Below, piece by piece: positions 34,931-44,070 of a DNA stretch of 64,000 nt. Under the pieces are notes generated by a model. That model was given only the letters and a program-made list of their open reading frames with translations, was not told the origin of the DNA and did not search any database. Origin of the DNA: Promethearchaeota archaeon (lineage in GTDB: Archaea > Asgardarchaeota > Lokiarchaeia > Sigyniarchaeales > SOKP01); assembly GCA_030606485.1 (NCBI GenBank), contig JAUWGH010000004.1, positions 1 to 64,000 on the forward strand, given 5' to 3'. The translations under genes and the position numbers were made by a program. Position 1 is the stretch's first letter. Each line of letters starts with the position of its first letter.

Positions 34931-36220
34931 TTATTTTTTCGTCAAATACCATAGCATTACATGGAAGCCCCAGCCTATTCCCCATCCTCCTATTGCAATA
35001 GCACTCCATAGGAAATTGGGAGAATATATTAAGTTGAGTAAGACTAGATAAATACTTGTGACAATATAAACTACTGTATGGAGAACTAATGTTTGGAGAA
35101 GGAAGCCCGTGATTGGTCTCTGGACAATGAAGAAAAAAACTCCGTGAACGGCTACACCAATAAGCCAACCCATTATTGGATGAACTATTAAAGTGGGATC
35201 TAAACCTAGACTCGTAAAATTTATCCCAATGAATATTATACCAACAATGTAGATAAATATATGAGCTATCCAAGACCATTGCCAGAATATCAATTCAACT
35301 GCTTTCGAATGTATTTCAAAATCTTCGAGTTCTTCCCTAGATATACTTTTGGCATGTTCGATTGCTTTTGGTAAGATCGAATCCCATTTATAGGTAAGAA
35401 ATGCATGTATTACAATGGCAATTGCCCACAACACGAGAGGATATGTTGCCAAGAATATTGTAATTTCCGGGAAATGCATTAAATTGTAAATAACAAGCCA
35501 GATATTGATTGCCGCATATGCAATAATATGAAATATTAACCCTAACATAACTGGCTTTTGAGTTTCCACGAAATTGAAAACATAATAACTAAGTACATGC
35601 AGACCGACGATAATTCCCCAAGTAATTGAGTTTTCAATTTGATTTTGTAAGTTGACAGGAAGTGTGATTGTGTATATTAGGATAGTAACAACAATGAATA
35701 ACGCTAAGTGAATTATTAGGAACCAGAATTGAGACAGTTTTGAATTAGCCATCCTTTTCAATCGTTTCTCCGAGTAATCATACTTTCCACGGATTTTAGT
35801 CATTTCCTTCTCAAAATAATTTTCCCATGTGAAGAAGCCGATAGTATGGAAAATAAAGGCTACACCCCATATTAGTAAAGGCCAAGTGAACCAGATTTGA
35901 ATTGGTATAGTCGAAAGATTAAGTATCATCAAATAAATGTTAACTGAAATAAAGAAAAATGCGTGATAGATATATAGAATGCCGAAGTCAGATTGTTCCT
36001 TTATTTTTGTAAGATATGCAACTTTATCATTATATAATAGATATGTTATCGCATGAAAGCCTATACCGAATCCCCAGCCGAATATGACATGCAATGGCCA
36101 GAAGTATCCTACCCCAGTGACTGCCCATATAATCGTTACTAATCCTATTACGGCTAAATATGCAAATAAATGGAGAACAAATAGGATTCTACCTGTGTTT
36201 CCTTTTATTAAACTACTCAT
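34931..36220 (-). CDS. Polytopic membrane protein built from tandem 2TM-like units
   Basis: Product of 429 residues with about ten to twelve membrane helices. A recurring unit is visible: a helix, then a helix with small residues and His such as WPLHVIFGWGFGIGFHAITY, WPLLIWGVAFIFHTIGFF, WGIIVGLHVLSYYVFN, LVLWAIAIVIHAFLTYKW, GWLIGVAVHGVFFF and the final WGIGWGFHVMLWYL. This is the pattern of the 2TM domain (PF13239), usually present once. The conserved His at the same position of each unit suggests a metal or haem-like site or a structural role. Charged linkers (RGKYDYSEKRLK; SREELEDFEIHSKA) separate units. Function unknown. Confidence 0.62.
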   Translation of the reverse strand: MSSLIKGNTGRILFVLHLFAYLAVIGLVTIIWAVTGVGYFWPLHVIFGWGFGIGFHAITYLLYNDKVAYLTKIKEQSDFGILYIYHAFFFISVNIYLMILNLSTIPIQIWFTWPLLIWGVAFIFHTIGFFTWENYFEKEMTKIRGKYDYSEKRLKRMANSKLSQFWFLIIHLALFIVVTILIYTITLPVNLQNQIENSITWGIIVGLHVLSYYVFNFVETQKPVMLGLIFHIIAYAAINIWLVIYNLMHFPEITIFLATYPLVLWAIAIVIHAFLTYKWDSILPKAIEHAKSISREELEDFEIHSKAVELIFWQWSWIAHIFIYIVGIIFIGINFTSLGLDPTLIVHPIMGWLIGVAVHGVFFFIVQRPITGFLLQTLVLHTVVYIVTSIYLVLLNLIYSPNFLWSAIAIGGWGIGWGFHVMLWYLTKK

Positions 36221-36323
36221 TTTTTTAATACCTTTTTTTTATTAGATTAAAAAATATTGGATATGTCGTATTTATAGATGTTATTATATAAAATTAATAG
36301 TTATTTTTTATAATATTTAATAA

Positions 36324-36425
36324 GAATATTGTGAGATTTTAATAATATGATAATGAAATATTGAGGGGTTTGATAGTATTATTATGTAAATATTAAGGAA
36401 TTTGATAATATTATAATAAAATTTT
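36324..36425. repeat. Degenerate 32-bp tandem repeat
   Basis: Three to four copies of a unit beginning (G)AAATATTGAGG-, with starts near 36324, 36356, 36388 and 36418, i.e. a period of about 32 bp. Units share AATATT, GAGG/AAGG and TTTGATA-type blocks but differ elsewhere. The array sits between the 2TM-repeat protein and acr3, just past the end of acr3 on its strand. There are no distinct spacers, so it is not a CRISPR. A slipped-strand minisatellite or clustered binding sites are possible. Confidence 0.5.
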
Positions 36426-36438
36426 GAGAAGGTAATTT

Positions 36439-37497
36439 CTAAGAATCCCAAAAACCCCTTTTTTTTAGATATCTTCCCAAATAAACTAAGCTTAGCATGA
36501 CGGGAACTTCCCAGAATAACCCCATGGTCGTACCAAGTGCCGCTACCGAACCCACACCGTACATGATAATAGCTGTGGCAATAGCAATTTCAAAGTGGCT
36601 TGAAGAGCCAATAATAACTGTTATGATTGCTTCTCTATATTTCATTTTGAAGAGTTTTGTAATTAGTATGTTGTAGCCAACTACAATCACAAATCCAATT
36701 AATAATGGGATTGAAACTAATATTAACAAATCTGGATTATTAATCAATGCATTTCCATTCAATGAAAAAAGAACAACCAAAGTTGTCAATAGTGCAATAA
36801 TAGAAATTTTTCCAACAAATGGCCGATAAGTAACATTAAACCATTCTACTCCCTTGAAATTAATTAACAATCTTTTACTGACTATACCTAAGAATAATGG
36901 AATTCCGATAAAAAATAACAATGAGATTAATAAAAGTACCCAATTAATGGGAATATTTTGAATCCCTGTGAGTAGTGTAACGATGGGAACATAAAGAAAA
37001 ATTATTGTGATTGTATTCAAACTCGTATTAACCACATTTTGTTCTTGATTACCTTTTGCCATATAACCCCATACTAGAACCATTGCTGTGCAGGGCGATG
37101 AGCTAAGGAGAATAACCGCAACAATTAGCTGTTCATTACCGATTAAAAATAGATTTACCATTACTAAACCTACTATAGGAGCGATAACCCAATTGGATAA
37201 AATCGTCAATATTATTGGTTTGGGATTTTTTCTTAATTTTTTTAATTCTGATGCTTGTAGATTTAACATTGCGGGATACATCATTAAGAATAAGCAGATG
37301 CCAATTGGGATTGAAATACCCTGAATTTGCCAAGAATTAATCGCTTCACTTATTCCAGGAATAACTTGAGAAAAAATAACCCCAATGAACATGCATAAGG
37401 CAACCCAAATTGGAAGATATTTTTCGAAAAAACTGATTCCTTTAGATCCTTCTTCTATATTTTCCATATCTGAACTGTTTTCAGTTCCTATTACCAT
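36439..37497 (-). CDS. acr3: Acr3-type arsenite efflux permease
   Basis: Product of 352 residues with ten predicted helices, of the bile-acid/arsenite transporter superfamily. SSPCTAMVLVWGYMAKG holds the conserved Cys of the fourth helix, and GSSSHFEIAIATAI is the second hallmark. It exports arsenite (or antimonite) in exchange for protons. It is divergent from an ArsR repressor gene 126 bp away, the standard arrangement for arsenic resistance. The N-terminal 25 residues are cytoplasmic and acidic. Confidence 0.92.
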   Translation of the reverse strand: MVIGTENSSDMENIEEGSKGISFFEKYLPIWVALCMFIGVIFSQVIPGISEAINSWQIQGISIPIGICLFLMMYPAMLNLQASELKKLRKNPKPIILTILSNWVIAPIVGLVMVNLFLIGNEQLIVAVILLSSSPCTAMVLVWGYMAKGNQEQNVVNTSLNTITIIFLYVPIVTLLTGIQNIPINWVLLLISLLFFIGIPLFLGIVSKRLLINFKGVEWFNVTYRPFVGKISIIALLTTLVVLFSLNGNALINNPDLLILVSIPLLIGFVIVVGYNILITKLFKMKYREAIITVIIGSSSHFEIAIATAIIMYGVGSVAALGTTMGLFWEVPVMLSLVYLGRYLKKRGFWDS

Positions 37498-37558
37498 GAT
37501 TCTTCAAATTGATTTATTTATTTTTTTTTGATAAGATCCTTATATCTAAAAATATGAG

Positions 37559-37590
37559 TTCAGATTTAAATTTGTCGATTTGAATTCAAA
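37559..37590. promoter_or_regulatory. Candidate ArsR operator
   Basis: In the 126-bp divergent acr3/arsR region, TTCAGAT (37559-37565) faces ATTTGAA (37578-37584) as an imperfect inverted repeat, and TTTGAATTCAAA (37579-37590) is a perfect 12-base palindrome. ArsR-family dimers bind such imperfect palindromes at promoters. It lies 34-65 bases before arsR. Assignment is inferred from position. Confidence 0.35.
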
Positions 37591-37623
37591 AAAATTATTA
37601 GTCATCATTTTAATACTATAATT

Positions 37624-37974
37624 ATGGAGTTAAAACATGAAGAAGAACTTAGGCGTTTAATCGAATGCGTTGGAATTGATAAAAATATTATTGAATATAT
37701 TGAAGAACTAAAGAAAAAAAGAGATTATATTTTATCTAGAAAAGATTTTGAAGAAAAATTATCACTTCATAACGCACTCGGACATAAAATTAGATATTTA
37801 ATTTATAATTTAATAAGACAAAAAGAAATGTGCATATGCGAGTTAAATGCGATTTTAGATTTAACTCAATCAACAATTTCCCATCATGTAAAAATTTTAG
37901 AACAAGCAGGTTTGATTATTGGGATTAAAAGCGGGAAATTTACCCATTATCAAATTAAAAAAGAAATTGATTAA
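37624..37974 (+). CDS. arsR: ArsR-family metal(loid)-responsive repressor
   Basis: Product of 116 residues. HKIRYLIYNLIRQKEMCICELNAIL contains the CxC metal-binding box (MCIC) that senses As(III)/Sb(III) in ArsR/SmtB repressors. The recognition helix STISHHVKILEQAGLI and the wing (KSGKFTHYQIK) follow. It has a longer N-terminal helical lead (about 45 residues) than classical ArsR. It likely represses the divergent acr3 and itself until arsenite binds. Confidence 0.9.
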   Translation: MELKHEEELRRLIECVGIDKNIIEYIEELKKKRDYILSRKDFEEKLSLHNALGHKIRYLIYNLIRQKEMCICELNAILDLTQSTISHHVKILEQAGLIIGIKSGKFTHYQIKKEID

Positions 37975-38024
37975 ATTTTTTGAACGATTTAAAAATAAAA
38001 ATTTTGATATAGGTCAATAATATA

Positions 38025-39059
38025 TTATATAAAGTTAATAAAAATAAAAAGAATAAATAGAATTGCTAAAATCATTCCATCTTTTCTTTTCAAAGATCCA
38101 GTTCTTACTTTTAAATTAAAGAAGATTATTACTACTGAAAATAAAATCCAATTCCATATTAAATTCCAGCTAAATATAATATTCCTAGCGATTATACTAC
38201 TCACGCCAAATGTAATCGTTAGATTCCAAATTAATTTACCGATCATACCCCCTAGACCAATTTCTATTATATTTTTTTTGAGAGATTTTATTATTAGAGT
38301 CAATTCTTCGACATTTGTTATAAAACCAATTATAATGAATCCAAAAAATGCCTCGGATATACCAGTAAGATGAATTAGTTCAGCAGCTGCAATGATAAGC
38401 ATTTCTCCTCCTACAAAAATCAGTGTAAAACTAAGAATAATTAAGATGAATATTTTTATTTTTGAAGTTTTTTCACTTTCATCAAAATCATCTTCATTAT
38501 CTTTTAAAAAGTCAATTTCTGCTTTTTGATCTAATATTTTTTCTTTAGAAAAATGCTTGAAGTTCCGAAATAAGTAAATAGCATATAAAAAAAGAAGGAT
38601 AATTCCCGAATTGAAAAGTCCAAAAGGAATTAGAACTCCAAATAAAATAGCAATTGAGCAAGAATAAATTAACCAAAAATAAAATTGAGAAACAATTTTT
38701 AATTTTACTTCATAATAGAGAGCAGGTATCGCGAAACATAATGTTAAAGCGATTATGGAATTTCCGATAACATTTCCTACTGCAATATAGGGAAGTCCAT
38801 TGATTGCGGCAATTATTGAAGCAATTGATTCCTCTGGATCTATACCCAATACTATTAGTCCAATTATGAACGGAGAAACTTTATAAATTAGACATAAATC
38901 TTTCAAATTATCAATAAAAACATCGGCGGAAAAAAAAATAATTAAAAATCCGATTATGAATATACTAAGCCATATTAAGATTTCCCACACAATTAAAAAA
39001 AATGAGGTAAAGATATAAATGTTACGACCTTTTGGAATAAAATCTTTTAGTTTATTCAA
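38025..39059 (-). CDS. Sodium/calcium exchanger family cation antiporter
   Basis: Product of 344 residues with about ten helices in two halves. The alpha-repeats characteristic of the CaCA family are seen as LGIDPEESIASIIAA plus GNVIGNSI in the first half, and FITNVEELTLIIKS plus GGMIGKLIWN in the second. An acidic cytoplasmic loop (KDNEDDFDESEK) lies between. The paired Glu residues fit cation exchange of Ca2+ or Na+. It is convergent with arsR and next to the copper-type ATPase gene, 101 bp apart, forming a metal-homeostasis patch. Confidence 0.75.
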   Translation of the reverse strand: MNKLKDFIPKGRNIYIFTSFFLIVWEILIWLSIFIIGFLIIFFSADVFIDNLKDLCLIYKVSPFIIGLIVLGIDPEESIASIIAAINGLPYIAVGNVIGNSIIALTLCFAIPALYYEVKLKIVSQFYFWLIYSCSIAILFGVLIPFGLFNSGIILLFLYAIYLFRNFKHFSKEKILDQKAEIDFLKDNEDDFDESEKTSKIKIFILIILSFTLIFVGGEMLIIAAAELIHLTGISEAFFGFIIIGFITNVEELTLIIKSLKKNIIEIGLGGMIGKLIWNLTITFGVSSIIARNIIFSWNLIWNWILFSVVIIFFNLKVRTGSLKRKDGMILAILFILFIFINFI

Positions 39060-39160
39060 TTTTTTATTTTTCAGAACATTTTACGCAAAATATGTTATTA
39101 GAAAGAGATTTCACTCACAATTTTAATGAAGCTTAAATATTAAAAAAAAAAGAAATTTAA

Positions 39161-42100
39161 TTATTCTATAACTTCCATCTTAACTCCATGGTGTTCTGGG
39201 ATAGGTTGCGCACCACAAGAGGCTCCCATCCAACACACCAATTGATCTCCCTCTTTATGCATGGGTTTCCCACAATGCATTGGGAGTTCCATTATTTCTC
39301 CACATTCGGGACACTTCAATTTTCCCATAGTTATTTCACTATCTTTTTGTTTAATTTTTTCTTTTATAATTTTACCTTCTTCCTTTTTTATATATTTTTC
39401 TGAGTTATTTTTAAATTCAATTTCACACGATTTATTGCAGAAATAATATTTCTCCCCTTTATATTCATATTCGATTGACTCACTTGGCTTTATTTTCATA
39501 CCACAGACGGGATCAGTAACTAATTCTTTAGATTCAGGTTTTTTATACATTAATTTTGGATCCATATGCTTATAATCCGCATATTTTTCAGGATTAGTTT
39601 TAAACTCTGTCTCACAAGATGAACTGCAGAAGAAAAATTTCTCACCCTTATATTCATACTCAATTGATTGACTTGGAATTATTTCCATTCCGCAAATTGG
39701 ATCGATTGCTTTCTTTTCGATTAATAATTTTTCTTCTTGAATTTGTTGTTCAGTTCGCGGATCGAATCGTTTTAGGAATAATGCATTAGTGACGACCGAA
39801 ACCGAGCTTGACGCCATAAATACAGCGGCCATATATGGTGGTAAGAAAAATCCCGTTAATGCATAAAGTACGCCCGCAGCCATAGGGATTCCTATGATAT
39901 TATAAATAAATGCCCAAAATAAATTGGTTAGCATTTTTCTATATGTTTTTTTAGATAACCTAATTGCCGAGACAACGTTTCTTAAATCTCCTCTCATTAA
40001 AACGATATCTGCAGTCTCAATAGCTACATCAGTTCCGCTTCCTATTGCAATTCCAACATCAGCTTGTGCTAAGGCAGGAGCATCATTTATACCATCTCCA
40101 ACCATTGCAACGATGTTACTTTCATTCAATTCCTGTGTAGATTTTACGGTTTTTGCTTTCTCATTAGGCAAAACCTCTGCATATATATGGTTTTCATCAA
40201 AATCTAATTCCTTTCCTATACTTAAAGCTGTTTGCCTATTATCACCGGTAAGCATATATAGCTGGATCCCCATTTCTCTTAATTCATTAAGGGCATATGA
40301 TGCTTGATCTTTGACTTTATCTGAGATTCCAATGATACCTCTAATTTTACTATCGACACTTAGCAATATGGTAGTTATTCCACTATTTTGTAATTCCTTA
40401 AATTTGTTTTCAAATAGACCTAAACCAATTTTATTATCAAGTATTAATTTTTCATTACCAATCAAAACTTTCAAGTTATCAATTGTTGTTTCAATACCTT
40501 TTCCAGGTACTGCATTAAATTCTTTTGGTTCATTTAAGTCAATCATTTTTTGATTTGCTTCTTCAATAATTGCTTTTGCAATTGTATGTTCTGAGCCCAA
40601 TTCTGCGCTTCCTGCAAAGTGAAGTATTTCTTTTTCAGTAAATCCAACTTTTTTTAATTCCTTTTCCGTTACAATTACAGAAACCTTAGGTTTTCCAATT
40701 GTTAATGTTCCCGTTTTATCAAATATGATATTATTAACATTATTTATTGCTTCTAATGAATCACCACCTTTTACTAATATACCAATCTCTGCTCCTTTTC
40801 CAGTTCCAACCATCACTGCAGTCGGAATTGCTAAACCTAGCGCACATGGACAAGCGATAACAACAACAGAAGTGAAAACTAATAAAGACGTTTCAAGACC
40901 AAGCCCCCCAATAAAAAACCAGAAAAGAAAAGCACCAAGAGCAACAATAATTACTATCGGTACGAAATAATTGCTCACTTTATCAGCTAATTGCTGTTTT
41001 GCTGCTTTTTTACTCTGTGCCTCCTTCACAAAGTCGATAATCTGAAATAATAATGTATCTTTTCCAACCTTTTCCGTCGTCATTTTAATTAACCCAGTTT
41101 GATTAACTGTCGCTCCAATAACCTCATCTCCCAACGTCTTTTTAGCATAAACGCTTTCCCCAGTAATCATTGACTCATCAATTTTTGTTTTTCCTTCGAT
41201 GATTTTTCCATCTACCGGAATTTTCATTCCTGGTTTCACTATTAAAATATCTCCAACCTCAATTTCTTCAATTGGAATTTCTAATTCTTCACCATCCTTT
41301 AAGATTATTGCAGTTTTCGCTTGCAAACCAATTAATTTTTTTATAGCTTCAGATGCCTGACCCTTTGCTTTATGTTCAAGATATTTACCCAATAACAGAA
41401 ATGTCAAAATCATACTCATGGCTTCATAGAATGTCTTACCTGGGATAAAAAATGTGGTCAATATTGAGTATATGTAAGCCGTCCCTGTTCCCAATGAGAC
41501 CAGTACATCCATATTGGTCGATTTATTTTTAAGAGATTTATATGCCCCTATAAGGAAAAAAGATCCTCCAATCGCAAAATTAGTACTTGCTAGGAAAAAT
41601 AAAATTAGTTTAATTGTAAAAGAAGGCTCCACAAACCAACTAATTGGAGTTATAATTAACGAGAGAATAGCAGATGTAATAAATCTATTTAATCTTTTTT
41701 TCTGTTCCTTTTGCTGAACTTCAAATTCCTTGTCAATCACACCAGCGGATTTTTCTATTTTATAACCAAAATTCCTAATTGTAGATATTAATTTTGATTC
41801 ATTTATTTCAAATTCATTAAATTCAAGGAAAACTTTTTTTGCTTGATAATTCCCACGAATCTCATAAATTCCTTTTATATTTTTTGCGTTTTCTATTAAA
41901 TTATCAAAGTTTTTCTCTGAAATATCATCGGTGATTACAACATCAATTCTCGAAAGATTCGCTCGATATCCTAAATTGATTATTGCCTGGCGAAATTTAA
42001 AGAAATCAACTTTGTTTGGACTATATTCTATATTTGCTTCCTCATTAGCAAAATTTACAACAGATTTTTCAACACCATTTAGAGATCTTAATTTATTTTC

Positions 42101-42175
42101 GATTTTAAGCGCGCAATTAGCGCACGTCATTCCCCCAAGTTTAATAATAATTTTTTCTTTCGATTCAAGTTCCAT
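39161..42175 (-). CDS. copA: P1B-type heavy-metal ATPase with two YHS domains and a zinc-ribbon tail
   Basis: Product of 1004 residues. A heavy-metal-associated domain (GGMTCANC at about 14-21) comes first, then a second HMA-like domain without CxxC (about 79-145). The ATPase core has TGES, the CPC motif C442-P443-C444 in helix 6, DKTGT with phospho-Asp D486, TGDNRQTA and GDGINDAPALAQADVG. After the last helices are two YHS metal-binding modules (DPICGMEI...FFFCSSSC and DPVCGMKI...YYFCNKSC) and a Cys/His-rich tail (CPECGE, MHCGKPMH, CWMGASCG). CPC predicts Cu+ export. The extra modules may chelate or sense metal; this C-terminal architecture is unusual. Confidence 0.92.
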   Translation of the reverse strand: MELESKEKIIIKLGGMTCANCALKIENKLRSLNGVEKSVVNFANEEANIEYSPNKVDFFKFRQAIINLGYRANLSRIDVVITDDISEKNFDNLIENAKNIKGIYEIRGNYQAKKVFLEFNEFEINESKLISTIRNFGYKIEKSAGVIDKEFEVQQKEQKKRLNRFITSAILSLIITPISWFVEPSFTIKLILFFLASTNFAIGGSFFLIGAYKSLKNKSTNMDVLVSLGTGTAYIYSILTTFFIPGKTFYEAMSMILTFLLLGKYLEHKAKGQASEAIKKLIGLQAKTAIILKDGEELEIPIEEIEVGDILIVKPGMKIPVDGKIIEGKTKIDESMITGESVYAKKTLGDEVIGATVNQTGLIKMTTEKVGKDTLLFQIIDFVKEAQSKKAAKQQLADKVSNYFVPIVIIVALGAFLFWFFIGGLGLETSLLVFTSVVVIACPCALGLAIPTAVMVGTGKGAEIGILVKGGDSLEAINNVNNIIFDKTGTLTIGKPKVSVIVTEKELKKVGFTEKEILHFAGSAELGSEHTIAKAIIEEANQKMIDLNEPKEFNAVPGKGIETTIDNLKVLIGNEKLILDNKIGLGLFENKFKELQNSGITTILLSVDSKIRGIIGISDKVKDQASYALNELREMGIQLYMLTGDNRQTALSIGKELDFDENHIYAEVLPNEKAKTVKSTQELNESNIVAMVGDGINDAPALAQADVGIAIGSGTDVAIETADIVLMRGDLRNVVSAIRLSKKTYRKMLTNLFWAFIYNIIGIPMAAGVLYALTGFFLPPYMAAVFMASSSVSVVTNALFLKRFDPRTEQQIQEEKLLIEKKAIDPICGMEIIPSQSIEYEYKGEKFFFCSSSCETEFKTNPEKYADYKHMDPKLMYKKPESKELVTDPVCGMKIKPSESIEYEYKGEKYYFCNKSCEIEFKNNSEKYIKKEEGKIIKEKIKQKDSEITMGKLKCPECGEIMELPMHCGKPMHKEGDQLVCWMGASCGAQPIPEHHGVKMEVIE

Positions 42176-42395
42176 AATAATGCATCCAGAAATGCCTTAA
42201 AAGTTGTAAAATTGTTTTCAAATAAAGATTATATCTCTATCTTATATTAAAGATTGTTTAGTTAAATATAAAAAAATTTTCAGTATAAATTATTAAATTT
42301 AAAAGAAAATTCTTAACAAATATAGGTATTTTGTTAAATTTTTCTTATAAAAAGTATATAAAACTTTTTTATGGTTAGTTAAATAATTTTTATCT

Positions 42396-42689
42396 ATGAC
42401 AGAATCGAAAATTCCAATTATTATTACTAAAGAAGGTTGTCACCGGTGTGAAGAATTAGAAGCTTGGCTAAAAGAGAATAATGTTAATTATATTCACCAA
42501 GACATTGAAGATAAGGAATTTGTTCAACAATTGTTGCATGATCCAAATTTTACAGGCACTTTTTGTGATGTTGATGGCTGTATTGTAAATACTCCTGTTG
42601 TTATACACAAGGGGAAATATTGGTTCAAGGAACTGTGGGGTATCTCCGGATTACGAGAAAGAGAGGCTAAAAAACTCTTTTTAGATTAG
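42396..42689 (+). CDS. Glutaredoxin-like thioredoxin-fold protein
   Basis: Product of 97 residues. IPIIITKEGCHRCEELEAWL places a CxxC (CHRC) after the first strand, followed by NNVNYIHQDIED and the cis-Pro position NTPVVI. The inserted FCDVDGCIV between them adds a second Cys pair. It would act as a thiol-disulfide or metal-binding protein. A good TATA-like stretch (TATATAAAA, near 42354) precedes it. It is transcribed divergently from the metal ATPase gene, so a role in metal handling is possible. Confidence 0.65.
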   Translation: MTESKIPIIITKEGCHRCEELEAWLKENNVNYIHQDIEDKEFVQQLLHDPNFTGTFCDVDGCIVNTPVVIHKGKYWFKELWGISGLREREAKKLFLD

Positions 42690-42703
42690 AATTTATAGAT
42701 TTT

Positions 42704-43318
42704 TTATAATTTTAAATTTTTTTCTTTTAATTTTGCCATTTTATTGACTACTTTTTTAATAGCTCTTAGGCCTTCTTCGTCTTTCTCAACACCTTTTTTT
42801 CCTAGATCTTCTGCCCATAAGCAAGCACCTAAATTTGCACCAAAAGCACCACCAGAAACCGTAATTATGCCATTTTGTGTATAAAAGTCCAAAATTGTTC
42901 TAATGGCAGGTTCTTGACCTCCATTCCTATCTCCCCCAACTGCTAATGCTATTCCAATCTTATCCCAGAAAACTTCAGACTTTTTGGCAATTAATGCTCT
43001 ACAACGGTCCATAACTGCTTTTAATTGTGCAGATAGATTCCCTTGAAATACTGGAGTTCCAAATAAAAAATATTTTGCGTTTTCTAACTTGGGATAAAGC
43101 TCCTGTAAATCGTCTTTTTGTACGCAACCCTTTTTCTCCCGAATACAATAATCGCAATGGGTACAAAAACCAATTTTCTTTCCTCTGACAGTCCAAAATT
43201 CTGTTTCGAATCCAAATTTCTCAGTGGCATAATTTAAGGCATATCTTACGGAGAATTCTGTAGCTTGATTTCTTGGGCTGCCGCATATTCCTAATAACAA
43301 GTTTTTATTTTCAACCAT
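42704..43318 (-). CDS. Iron-sulfur flavoprotein (NADPH-dependent FMN reductase family)
   Basis: Product of 204 residues. The flavodoxin-like opening LLLGICGSPRNQATE binds FMN phosphate. FCTHCDYCIREKKGC is the compact CxxCxxCx6C cluster motif of archaeal Isf proteins, and GTPVFQGNLSAQLKAVMDR and AVGGDRNGGQE are family blocks. Isf proteins pass electrons from ferredoxin to O2 or H2O2 detoxification in methanogens, which fits the redox neighbours here. Length is normal. Stops of this and the glutaredoxin-like gene converge 15 bp apart. Confidence 0.88.
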   Translation of the reverse strand: MVENKNLLLGICGSPRNQATEFSVRYALNYATEKFGFETEFWTVRGKKIGFCTHCDYCIREKKGCVQKDDLQELYPKLENAKYFLFGTPVFQGNLSAQLKAVMDRCRALIAKKSEVFWDKIGIALAVGGDRNGGQEPAIRTILDFYTQNGIITVSGGAFGANLGACLWAEDLGKKGVEKDEEGLRAIKKVVNKMAKLKEKNLKL

Positions 43319-43413
43319 AATTTATAATTTGTATTTTTTCTTTTATTTATTTTTACAACATTCTTTTTCGGTGGATTTTAAAAAAAATATTAATATCCAA
43401 GATTTAATATTTA

Positions 43414-44070
43414 ATGATGGATAAAAATAAACCGAGTTTAGCAAGGATTAGGATAAAATTTCCAGAACAATTATGGATCTCCGAAATTTCTAAAAAATAT
43501 ACCGATGTAAAAATTGACATATTAAATTTTTTGCCGTATGACTTTGAAAAATCCGTTGGAAACGCGATAATTGAAATTATTCACTATAAAATTGAACAAA
43601 TTATAGAAGAAATAAAAAATCATCCATCAATTTTCGAATTTAGTATTTTAGAGAGAGAAGAAAATAGAGTTCAATTTAATGTCAAAACAAAAGATCCCTA
43701 CTTACTGTACGGTGTTATTAAATGTGGGGTGCTTATTAATTTTCCCGTTAGAGTACGAGAGGGATATGGGGTCTGGAAGATTATATCAACCAGAAAACGA
43801 ATAGACGATCTACTTACGCTGTTTGAAGAGAAAGATATTAATTTTTCACTACTGCGAATTGGAAATTCACCTTATAATCTTGATGATGATAAGAATAAAT
43901 TAAGTTTCCAAGAATCAGAAATTCTCAATAAAGCAATTAATTTAGGATTTTTCGAAGTTCCGAGAAAAATATCCTTAGAAGAATTAGCAAACCAACTTGG
44001 AAAATCAAAATCCACACTTTCTGTTATGCTTAGAAAAATAATTAAAAAAAAGGTATTGTTTGAGGGTTAA
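43414..44070 (+). CDS. Bat-type HTH_10 transcription regulator
   Basis: Product of 218 residues. An N-terminal ligand-type domain (about 1-150) is followed by the diagnostic C-terminal HTH_10: FQESEILNKAINLGFFEVPRKISLEELANQLGKSKSTLSVMLRK. This domain is confined largely to archaea (bacterio-opsin activator relatives). It likely responds to redox or energy status and may regulate the Isf gene (divergent) or the ferredoxin-like gene, whose stop overlaps its own by four bases. The regulator starts at ATG 43414; Met2 is an alternative. Confidence 0.82.
   Translation: MMDKNKPSLARIRIKFPEQLWISEISKKYTDVKIDILNFLPYDFEKSVGNAIIEIIHYKIEQIIEEIKNHPSIFEFSILEREENRVQFNVKTKDPYLLYGVIKCGVLINFPVRVREGYGVWKIISTRKRIDDLLTLFEEKDINFSLLRIGNSPYNLDDDKNKLSFQESEILNKAINLGFFEVPRKISLEELANQLGKSKSTLSVMLRKIIKKKVLFEG

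Noticed and set aside
34893-35279. 128-codon frame on the minus strand
   Set aside because: It lies in another frame inside the 2TM-repeat gene, which has the clear membrane and His pattern.
36324-36425. Possible CRISPR array
   Set aside because: The repeats are contiguous and degenerate, with no unique spacers and no cas genes in the window.
39924-40553. Antisense frames within the metal ATPase gene
   Set aside because: Shadows of the ATPase reading frame; no start signals or motifs.
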